Source of the DNA: DATCSE01 sp036568605
GTDB lineage: Bacteria > Pseudomonadota > Gammaproteobacteria > Burkholderiales > Burkholderiaceae_C
NCBI GenBank assembly: GCA_036568605.1
Contig: DATCSE010000382.1
Coordinates: 1-6,252, forward strand
DNA length: 6,252 nt
Reading direction: 5' to 3'
Part shown: positions 1 to 4,563 of the stretch, piece after piece
Layout of the letters: the number at the start of each line of letters is the position of its first letter
How positions within the stretch are numbered: the first letter of the stretch is position 1
Translations under genes and position numbers: made by a program
Notes under the pieces: model-generated
The model's database searches: none
What the model was told of the DNA's origin: nothing
Seen by the model: the letters and a program-made list of their open reading frames with translations, nothing else

Positions 1-639
1 GCAATGGTGCAGCAGGCAGTCGCCCGGCTGCATGTCCCAGTTGACGATCTCCAGGCCGCTGGCCGGGTCGCGGCGCAGCGCGGCGATGTCGGGCAGCGTC
101 TCGCCCGGCAGCATCTTGTACGCCTCGGTGTCGCCGCCGAAATGGATGGGCCGGAACTCGCGGCCCCAGCGGTGCGAGCCCTTGATGTACTCGACGCCGC
201 TGGATTCGACCGTCACCTCGTCGAGTGCAAGCCAGATCGACAGGATCTGGTCGCCGCGCACCGGCCAGTACGGCCCGTCCTGATGCCAGGGCGTGATCGC
301 CGAGGTGCCGGGCTCCTTGACGAAGAGCTGGTCATACAGGAAGTTGACCTTGCGGCTCCTCAGCATGCGGGCCGCGATCTCGGCCGCCGGCGACTCCTCG
401 ACATAGCGGCGCAGCAGCGGCTTCACGGCCCAGGCGCCGATGTCGCCCAGGAAGCGCTGGCCCTCGACCTTCGCGTATTCGCGTGCCAGCGGGCCGGGAT
501 GCTGCAGGTCGTCCTCGACCGCCTCGCGCATCAGCGCGATCCAGTCGTCGTCGAACAGGCCGCGCAGGCAGATCACGCCGTCGCGCCAGAAGGCGGCGAC
601 GTCGGCGTCGGGGATGGGGTGCAGTGGGTGGACATTCAT
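1..639 (-). CDS. Phytanoyl-CoA dioxygenase (PhyH) family protein, partial (C-terminus outside window)
   Basis: This is a non-heme Fe(II)/2-oxoglutarate-dependent oxygenase of the PhyH family, probably a cytosolic enzyme hydroxylating a small organic substrate; the substrate cannot be read from the sequence. The frame starts at an ATG (639-637) and stays open for 213 codons to the left edge. The iron-binding HxD motif is seen as H119 and D121 in PWHQDGPYW, followed by the family-typical stretch SIWLALDEVT and a GVEYIKGSH segment (residues 148-156). The visible end, MQPGDCLLHHC, is the lead-in to the distal iron histidine and the 2-oxoglutarate-binding arginine, which should lie just beyond the window; full length is probably 250-300 residues. 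An AGGAG lies 8 nt upstream of the ATG and supports the start. The gene is transcribed away from a LuxR-type regulator, so it is a likely target of it. Family assignment is firm; substrate is unknown. Confidence 0.9.
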   Translation of the reverse strand, partial: MNVHPLHPIPDADVAAFWRDGVICLRGLFDDDWIALMREAVEDDLQHPGPLAREYAKVEGQRFLGDIGAWAVKPLLRRYVEESPAAEIAARMLRSRKVNFLYDQLFVKEPGTSAITPWHQDGPYWPVRGDQILSIWLALDEVTVESSGVEYIKGSHRWGREFRPIHFGGDTEAYKMLPGETLPDIAALRRDPASGLEIVNWDMQPGDCLLHHC

Positions 640-647
640 GCACGGGT

Positions 648-652
648 CTCCT
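648..652 (-). promoter_or_regulatory. Ribosome binding site of the PhyH-family gene
   Basis: On the minus strand the sequence reads AGGAG, separated by 8 nt from the ATG at 639. It is a clear Shine-Dalgarno match and fixes the start of the dioxygenase. Confidence 0.75.
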
Positions 653-664
653 GGCGAGTTCGGG

Positions 665-679
665 CAGCGTAAGACGCTG
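665..679. promoter_or_regulatory. Short inverted repeat upstream of the PhyH-family gene
   Basis: Two 6-bp arms, CAGCGT (665-670) and ACGCTG (674-679), flank the 3-nt spacer AAG. The dyad lies 26 bp upstream of the dioxygenase ATG, where a promoter would be expected. It may be an operator half-site pair or an mRNA hairpin; no experiment is implied, and short GC-rich dyads can arise by chance. Confidence 0.35.
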
Positions 680-721
680 TGCCGCCGGCGTCTGTCGTCC
701 GCGAAGACGACAGCCGGCACA
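678..721. promoter_or_regulatory. Extended inverted repeat in the divergent control region (candidate operator)
   Basis: The core is two perfect 8-bp arms, CTGTCGTC (692-699) and GACGACAG (706-713), around a 6-nt spacer. Outside it, TGTGCCG (678-684) and CGGCACA (715-721) add seven more complementary bases, with a 7-nt against 1-nt mismatch between the two stems. The core is the size of a typical dimeric regulator site and lies between the divergent dioxygenase and LuxR-type genes, about 50 bp from the first and 90 bp from the second. I infer that it may bind the neighbouring regulator; an RNA hairpin is the alternative. Confidence 0.45.
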
Positions 722-743
722 ACCGCGGGGCCCGCATCCGGAC

Positions 744-759
744 CGCAGGGCAACCTGCG
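744..759 (+). other. Small GNRA-loop hairpin near the alternative regulator start
   Basis: A 6-bp stem, CGCAGG (744-749) with CCTGCG (754-759), closes the tetraloop GCAA, which is a GNRA loop. It would form in the 5' leader of the LuxR-type mRNA, and its last base is the G of the alternative GTG start at 759. Such a hairpin could hinder use of GTG 759, which mildly favours ATG 807. It may also be a chance fold in GC-rich DNA. Confidence 0.25.
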
Positions 760-806
760 TGTTCGCCCGGGTTGCCGGCGCCGGCGCGACCGCCGAAAGT
801 CCCGGA

Positions 807-1622
807 ATGCATGCCTGGGCCGTTCCCGCCGCCGCCGCGCACGCGCCTGCGCGCGACGTCGCGGCCGGGCTCGTCGACGGCATCGCGCGCGACGACTTCG
901 CGGTGCGCACGCTGGCCACGCTGAACCAGTCCCTGCCGGTGGCCTGGTGGACGGTGTACCGCGTCGTCGGCGACGAGCCGCCGCGCCTGCAGCTGCAGGC
1001 CAGCCATGCCGTGCCCGACATCGCGCTCGCCTGCTGGCACATCTACCGCAGCGGCGTGTACCGCGACGACGCGCATTTCGCCGACGCCTGCGAGCGCGTC
1101 GGCCGCGACCGCGGCGCGGCCGTGATGACCCACTGTGTCGCCGACGATTTCAGCCGCGTGCACCGCGAGCGCATCTACGAGGCGCATTCGCTGAGCGAAC
1201 GGCTCTCCCTGGTGGCCGCCGAGCACCGCGAATCCGCCGGCGAACCGGCCGGCGCGCGCAGCCGCGCCCTGCTGGCCGTCAACCTGTACCGCCACCGCGC
1301 ACAGGCGCGCTTCGCCCCGGCCGAGCTGGACCGCGTGCTCAAGTTCGCACCCGTGCTGCTGGCAACGGTGCAGCGCCATCTCGAGCTCGACGGCGTGCGC
1401 CTGCGGCCTGCGCAGCGCCTGCGGCACCTCTGCCCGCAGCTCACCGAGCGCGAGCTCGCCGTCTGCGAGCGGCTGCTGCGTGGCCTGACCTTCGACGGCA
1501 TCGCCGCCGACCTGCAGATCTCGGTGCCGACCGCGAAGACCTATCGCAACCGCGCGTTCGAGCGGCTGCGCATCCATCACCGCAACGAGCTGTTCGCGTT
1601 GACGCTGCAGGCGGCGGATTGA
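807..1622 (+). CDS. LuxR-type helix-turn-helix transcriptional regulator
   Basis: A 271-residue DNA-binding regulator. The C-terminal LuxR/FixJ-type HTH spans about residues 212-266: LTERELAVCERLLRGLTF, then IAADLQISVPTAKTYRNRAF, ending in HHRNELFAL, which follows the LTxRE...G.s..eIA..L.is..TvK family pattern. The N-terminal part (about 30-195) has no receiver-type phosphorylation signature and no autoinducer-domain hallmark that I can see; it contains VAWWTVYRVV, a CWHIYRSGVYRDD segment and a helical APVLLATVQRHLEL linker, and could be a GAF/PAS-like sensory fold. ATG 807 is chosen; only a weak purine tract (GAAAG) precedes it, and GTG 759, in frame with AGGG upstream, would add 16 residues. 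It is divergent from the PhyH-family gene, a common arrangement for a local regulator and its target. The effector is unknown. Confidence 0.85.
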   Translation: MHAWAVPAAAAHAPARDVAAGLVDGIARDDFAVRTLATLNQSLPVAWWTVYRVVGDEPPRLQLQASHAVPDIALACWHIYRSGVYRDDAHFADACERVGRDRGAAVMTHCVADDFSRVHRERIYEAHSLSERLSLVAAEHRESAGEPAGARSRALLAVNLYRHRAQARFAPAELDRVLKFAPVLLATVQRHLELDGVRLRPAQRLRHLCPQLTERELAVCERLLRGLTFDGIAADLQISVPTAKTYRNRAFERLRIHHRNELFALTLQAAD

Positions 1623-1627
1623 CCAGG

Positions 1628-1709
1628 GCTTCGACAAGCTCAGCCCGAACGGGCTCCATGGACCGTTAGCGCCGAGGTCACCACCCGTTCGCGCTGAGCT
1701 TGTCGAAGC
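1628..1709. repeat. Long imperfect palindrome, REP-like intergenic repeat
   Basis: The left arm (1628-1653) and right arm (1684-1709) are 26 nt each and are reverse complements at 25 of 26 positions; the one mismatch is at 1645/1692. The arms carry gcttcgacaagctcag and the end gaacggg, separated by a 30-nt spacer that itself holds the 8-bp palindrome TCCATGGA (1655-1662). From memory this motif recurs between genes in many beta- and gammaproteobacterial and other GC-rich genomes, as REP-like elements do. It begins 6 nt after the regulator stop codon, so it could act as an mRNA 3' stabiliser or transcription attenuator, but no T-tract follows either arm. Its translations produce recognisable false peptides such as STSSARTG and LSLSKP, a common source of spurious gene calls. 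Confidence 0.8.
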
Positions 1710-1724
1710 GCTCGCGCACCCCAC

Positions 1725-1730
1725 TAAACT
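1725..1730 (+). promoter_or_regulatory. Possible -10 element upstream of the zinc-ribbon membrane protein gene
   Basis: TAAACT matches the TATAAT consensus at four of six positions and stands out in GC-rich surroundings, 33 bp before the chosen ATG. A TTGTCG at 1700-1705, inside the right arm of the palindrome, is the only -35-like hexamer nearby, but its 19-bp spacing is long. A tentative call. Confidence 0.25.
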
Positions 1731-1753
1731 GCCCGCCACGTCCTCCGGGCGAT

Positions 1754-1757
1754 GGAG
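1754..1757 (+). promoter_or_regulatory. Ribosome binding site that sets the start at 1764
   Basis: GGAG followed by a 6-nt spacer leads into ATG 1764. The upstream in-frame ATG at 1752 overlaps this GGAG and has no good ribosome binding site of its own (TCCGGGCG precedes it), so 1764 is the better start. Confidence 0.6.
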
Positions 1758-1763
1758 CTCACG

Positions 1764-3569
1764 ATGGCCTACGACTACAGCTCCGAATCGAAGCTGCTCG
1801 AGCTGCCGAACCCGTACCAATTGCAGAACCGAGTGCTGTGGCTGTGCGCGGCAATCCTGCTGGCGGCTGGCATCACGAGCCTGTTCTGGGCGCAAGGCGC
1901 GATGCAGCAGAACGCGCTGCGGCTGGTCGCCGCGCCGCTGCTCGCCGGCATCGCGCTGTTGGCTGCGGCACTGGTGTGCGGCGCGAGCGCGGCGCGCCGC
2001 ATGCGCTTTTTCTTCGGGCGCGGCCGGCCGGCGTCGCTGGCGCCGGAGATCCCGGTCGGTGCCACAGGCGGATCGCCGGCCGCGGACCACGTGAAGGAGC
2101 TGCTGCGCCAGGGCGGGCTCACCTATCCCGAGCCGAAAGGCGCCGTCGAAGGATTGCTGTACCACTGGGCGCCGACCTTGATCACCGCCCCGCGCGAGGT
2201 GCAGGAGCAGGCGCGGCGCTATGTCTTCAACCTCGCCGCGATCGCCGCGACGCTGGCGAGCTTCGTCGTCTCGTACGCCGCCTTCGGCACGCCGACGACG
2301 CGGCCGTGGATCGGCATCCTGTACTTCGCCTTCGGCCTGGTCGTGCTGCTCAAGCCCATCGTCTCGCAGGGCCGCGCGCGGCTGACCTCGGCGACGCTGA
2401 TCGGGCTGATCGCCGCGGCCATCCTCGCGCCGGTCGCGATCGGGCTGATCGGGAACCGGTTGCCGGCGCTGAACGGCTTCGAGATGGCAACGCAGACCAT
2501 CGTGATGCTGGTCGGCACGCTATTCGCCTGCGTGCTCGCGGTGATCGCGATCCTCGCGCAGGTCGATGCCGCGCCGCAGACCCGCGCCAGCGTCGAGCAG
2601 CACCGGCTGTCGATGAACGCTCCGCCGGCGAGCCTGTTGGACGAGCTCGAACGGTTGATGCAGGCAGCGTGGACCGAGCGCATCCCGAACCGCCGCTATG
2701 CGCGCATCGCCCCGCAGACCAGCGCCGCGACGCCCAGCGGCAGCTTCGCCGGCGAGCTGTTCGAGGAGAGCCAGCCGCTGCCGGTGGCCGGCACGAAAGC
2801 GCCCAGCTTCGGCGCGGCGCTGGCCGAGCCGCGCCACCGCACGCTGTTGCTGCTGGACCTGCTCGCGGCCGCCCTCGTGATCGCCGCGGTCGCGATGGCG
2901 CTGTACTTCGTGCGCGCATTCGACGTGACCGCGCCGTGGCGCGACAACCGCTTCTCGCTGATCGGCACCGCCGGCATCCTCGCGGCGATCGCGGCGTTCT
3001 GCTTCCAGGCCTCGGCGCGGTTGTGGGGCCGCTTCAACTTCGAGTCGGTGCTGACCTGGGTCGAGATGGTCGGCAGCTACCAGACCTCGCGCATCGGCAC
3101 CGGCCAGAACTTCTCGAGCCGCCTGAACACCGAGAACGATGTCGTGCGCACCGAGGCTATGACGCTGCGGATCTGGCGCGCGCGCATCGAGTCGGTCGTG
3201 TTCGGCAAGGACGATGCGCGCCAGATCACCGCGATGTTCTCGACCGAGGCCGAGGCCAAGGCGCTGGCCGCCGACCTGATGGCGTTCGGGCGCAGCCAGA
3301 GCGTGCTGGTCGCGCCGTTCAGCGGCGAGGACCAGAATCGCATCGCCGCGCTGAATGCCGGCGAGCGTGCGCTGCTGCCGCCGGGCGAAGCGGCCTCGGC
3401 GGCGCAGGTGCAGCACCATCTGCAGACCGCGGCCGCGCTCGCATCGGGCACGCTCCCGGCCGCAGCACCCGCCGCGCGGCGCTTCTGCAGCGCGTGCGGC
3501 ACCGAGGTCACGTCACCCAACGCGCGCTTCTGCTCGAACTGCGCGGCGCCGCTGACTTCGTCGGCCTGA
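1764..3569 (+). CDS. Uncharacterised polytopic membrane protein with C-terminal zinc ribbon
   Basis: A 601-residue protein of unknown function. About eight hydrophobic segments are visible, near residues 24-44, 53-75, 153-175, 182-200, 208-231, 242-267, 360-384 and 397-416, placing it in the inner membrane. A soluble stretch (about 85-150) holds ELLRQGGLTYPEPKGAVEGL, and another (about 268-358) is charged and proline/alanine-rich. After the last segment a soluble region (417-520) includes RFNFESVLTWVEMVGSYQ and TLRIWRARIESVVFGKDDA. The tail (574-593) is a zinc ribbon, with C575, C578, C590 and C593 in a CxxC-x11-CxxC pattern. ATG 1764 is preferred to 1752 because of its GGAG. The gene converges on the toxin gene with only 18 bp between the two stop codons. 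The zinc ribbon may be structural or bind a partner. The frame is chosen over a longer overlapping one (1700-3709) because only this frame gives membrane segments and the paired cysteines. Confidence 0.85.
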   Translation: MAYDYSSESKLLELPNPYQLQNRVLWLCAAILLAAGITSLFWAQGAMQQNALRLVAAPLLAGIALLAAALVCGASAARRMRFFFGRGRPASLAPEIPVGATGGSPAADHVKELLRQGGLTYPEPKGAVEGLLYHWAPTLITAPREVQEQARRYVFNLAAIAATLASFVVSYAAFGTPTTRPWIGILYFAFGLVVLLKPIVSQGRARLTSATLIGLIAAAILAPVAIGLIGNRLPALNGFEMATQTIVMLVGTLFACVLAVIAILAQVDAAPQTRASVEQHRLSMNAPPASLLDELERLMQAAWTERIPNRRYARIAPQTSAATPSGSFAGELFEESQPLPVAGTKAPSFGAALAEPRHRTLLLLDLLAAALVIAAVAMALYFVRAFDVTAPWRDNRFSLIGTAGILAAIAAFCFQASARLWGRFNFESVLTWVEMVGSYQTSRIGTGQNFSSRLNTENDVVRTEAMTLRIWRARIESVVFGKDDARQITAMFSTEAEAKALAADLMAFGRSQSVLVAPFSGEDQNRIAALNAGERALLPPGEAASAAQVQHHLQTAAALASGTLPAAAPAARRFCSACGTEVTSPNARFCSNCAAPLTSSA

Positions 3570-3572
3570 AGG

Positions 3573-3582
3573 CGCGATCGCG
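3573..3582. other. 10-bp palindrome in the convergent gene junction
   Basis: CGCGATCGCG is a perfect palindrome within the 18 bp separating the ends of the membrane protein and toxin genes. It lacks a long stem or T-tract, so it is not a convincing Rho-independent terminator; how these convergent transcripts end is not evident. Confidence 0.3.
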
Positions 3583-3587
3583 GCTTC

Positions 3588-4142
3588 CTACAGCGCGACC
3601 ACGTGCGCGGCGCTCGCCCCGCGCACGGCCCGCAGCGGCATCGCCGCATCGAATGTCACCACGCGCAGATCGTGCTGCACCGCGACGCCCAGCAGCCACG
3701 CATCGGTGACCTGGCGATGGCCCAGCAGCTGCTCGGTATCGAACATCGTCGTGTCCAGCAGGCTGGGTGCCTCGGGCACGAACAGGTGGTGCACCGTCAG
3801 CGTGGCCTCGCGCAAGCGCTCCGCGACCCGCGCCGCGGGCAGGCTGTTCGGATACGCGGGCTGCGACATGATGCGCACGCAGCCGTTCTGCGTGACCGCG
3901 CACGAGGCCCAGCCGAATGCGAGGTGCTCGGCCAGCCAGCGGGTCGCGCGCCCATGGTGCAGATGATCGACGTCGAGCAGCGCGATGAGCACGTTGACGT
4001 CCAGCAGCGCACGCCGCTCGGCCTTCGCGCGGGCGCGCGGCTCCGGCATCACGCGATAGCCCGGGCGCGGCTCGCGCACCTCGACACGGCCACTGCTCTT
4101 CTTGGCTTTCGAGGCCACCGAATCAGTACTCGCCTTCGTCAC
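3588..4142 (-). CDS. vapC: VapC-type PIN-domain ribonuclease toxin
   Basis: Toxin of a type II toxin-antitoxin pair; PIN-domain toxins are Mg2+-dependent endoribonucleases that cut tRNA, rRNA or mRNA and are blocked by the antitoxin. In the 184-codon frame the PIN fold runs from ALLDVNVLIALLDVDHLHH (46-63) to VTDAWLLGVAVQHD (145-158) and LRVVTFDAAM (159-168). Acidic metal-site candidates are D48, D147 and D165. At the position where many relatives have glutamate (TENG), this protein has glutamine, Q85 in VTQNGCVRIMS. The start is uncertain. GTG 4142 overlaps the antitoxin end by 20 nt. GTG 4118, 4 nt past the antitoxin stop and 10 nt downstream of AAGGCGAG, is an equally good start. ATG 4049 would give a more usual VapC N-terminus but has no ribosome site. 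The first 40 or so residues are charged, basic and low in complexity. Co-transcribed with vapB and convergent with the zinc-ribbon gene. Confidence 0.85.
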   Translation of the reverse strand: MTKASTDSVASKAKKSSGRVEVREPRPGYRVMPEPRARAKAERRALLDVNVLIALLDVDHLHHGRATRWLAEHLAFGWASCAVTQNGCVRIMSQPAYPNSLPAARVAERLREATLTVHHLFVPEAPSLLDTTMFDTEQLLGHRQVTDAWLLGVAVQHDLRVVTFDAAMPLRAVRGASAAHVVAL

Positions 4143-4374
4143 GCAGCTTCTGGATCAGCTCGTTCGTGACAACTGCGCCGCGCGAGGCGAACGGTCGGAA
4201 CCCGGCTACGCCGACGCCGCGCGACTTGTCGCGTCCCGCGGCCGCCGACACGCTGTGCGTCAACGCCTGTCGCGCTAGCTCCGACAGCACTTGACCGGCG
4301 GTCTTGTTCTCGCGCCGCGCAATCTCCTTCGCGCTGGCGAGTACGTCGTCGTCGAGGTCGAGGGTGGTACGCAT
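4123..4374 (-). CDS. vapB: VapB-type ribbon-helix-helix antitoxin
   Basis: An 83-residue antitoxin that neutralises the neighbouring PIN toxin and is expected to repress the operon. Residues 1-40 fit a ribbon-helix-helix DNA-binding fold: strand MRTTLDLDDDVLA, then helices containing AKEIARRENKTAGQVLSEL and ARQALT. The C-terminal third (about 51-83: GVGVAGFRPF, then GAVVTNELIQKLRDEGEY) resembles the toxin-binding tail common in this VapB group. The ATG at 4374 opens directly on the conserved RTTLDLDDD strand. There is no clear Shine-Dalgarno sequence before it, and the perfect palindrome at 4381-4396 sits 6 nt upstream, so translation or transcription initiation may be unusual. The stop codon lies within or just before the toxin start, typical of coupled expression. 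The same frame is open far upstream on the minus strand, but only because it runs antisense to the 4564 gene. Confidence 0.85.
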   Translation of the reverse strand: MRTTLDLDDDVLASAKEIARRENKTAGQVLSELARQALTHSVSAAAGRDKSRGVGVAGFRPFASRGAVVTNELIQKLRDEGEY

Positions 4375-4380
4375 GGCCGT

Positions 4381-4396
4381 TGATGCAATTGCATCA
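4381..4396. promoter_or_regulatory. Perfect 16-bp palindrome, candidate VapBC operator
   Basis: TGATGCAATTGCATCA is its own reverse complement over all 16 bases and lies 6 nt upstream of the antitoxin start codon. VapBC operons are generally autoregulated by binding of the antitoxin ribbon-helix-helix to palindromes at this position. The octamer ATGCAATT within it recurs at 4427-4434, 44 bp away. Assignment as operator is inference from position and symmetry. Confidence 0.6.
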
Positions 4397-4397
4397 G

Positions 4398-4407
4398 ATG
4401 CTAGCAC
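4398..4407 (-). promoter_or_regulatory. Possible extended -10 element of the vapBC promoter
   Basis: On the minus strand the sequence TGCTAGCAT contains TAGCAT (4403 to 4398), four of six matches to TATAAT, with the TG of an extended -10 in front. Transcription would begin near 4391, inside the 16-bp palindrome, so a bound antitoxin would block it. No convincing -35 is visible; tentative. Confidence 0.25.
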
Positions 4408-4414
4408 ATCATGT

Positions 4415-4434
4415 CGCGCATCGCGCATGCAATT
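4415..4434. repeat. Tandem 7-bp repeat and second ATGCAATT in the intergenic region
   Basis: CGCGCAT occurs twice back to back (4415-4421, 4422-4428) and runs into a second copy of ATGCAATT (4427-4434), the octamer that makes up half of the palindrome at 4381-4396. It may be an auxiliary regulator site for vapBC or for the divergent 4564 gene, or chance. Confidence 0.3.
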
Positions 4435-4481
4435 TCTTCCCATCTCCCGGCCTGCCGCATTCCAACTTGGGGGGATACGCG

Positions 4482-4496
4482 CGCCGCTTCGCGGCG
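4482..4496 (+). other. Short hairpin upstream of the DUF6603-like gene
   Basis: Six-base arms CGCCGC (4482-4487) and GCGGCG (4491-4496) flank a TTC loop, 68 nt before the ATG at 4564. It would fold in a leader mRNA if transcription starts upstream. There is no T-tract, so it is not a terminator. The rest of the 4375-4563 region shows no small gene; no clear promoter for the plus-strand gene was recognised. Confidence 0.3.
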
Positions 4497-4550
4497 TACA
4501 TTCGCCGCCACCCGGACACGCCGTTGCCGCGAGGGACTCGATGCCGGGCC

Positions 4551-4557
4551 GAGGAGG
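4551..4557 (+). promoter_or_regulatory. Strong ribosome binding site of the DUF6603-like gene
   Basis: GAGGAGG followed by a 6-nt spacer leads into ATG 4564. This near-ideal Shine-Dalgarno sequence fixes the start and separates this frame from antisense frames. Confidence 0.8.
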
Positions 4558-4563
4558 CAAGCG

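Noticed and set aside
4..672. A 222-codon plus-strand frame over the dioxygenase gene
   Set aside because: It is antisense to the PhyH-family frame, which holds the HxD iron motif and a Shine-Dalgarno sequence.
774..785. 12-bp palindrome GCCGGCGCCGGC upstream of the regulator
   Set aside because: Built only from GCC/GGC steps, which are frequent by chance at this base composition; the 692-713 dyad is better supported as an operator.
1628..1709. Interpreting the long palindrome as a Rho-independent terminator
   Set aside because: The loop is 30 nt and no T-tract follows on either strand; a REP-like repeat explains it better.
636..2165. A 509-codon minus-strand frame across the regulator and the start of the membrane protein gene
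   Set aside because: It is low-complexity and antisense to the LuxR-type gene with its clear HTH, and it reads through the palindrome, yielding the known artefact peptide LSLSKP.
3573..3582. GCGATCGC octamer as a cyanobacterial HIP1-type repeat
   Set aside because: Only isolated occurrences are seen, and the gene content and codon use do not suggest cyanobacteria.
1700..3709. A 669-codon plus-strand frame overlapping the membrane protein gene
   Set aside because: It is R/A/G-rich without domains; the alternative frame (1764-3569) gives membrane segments, a zinc ribbon and a good ribosome site.
3588..4169. Plus-strand open frames over the toxin gene (for example 3603-4169)
   Set aside because: They are composition-driven shadows; the minus strand gives a textbook PIN domain directly following a VapB antitoxin.
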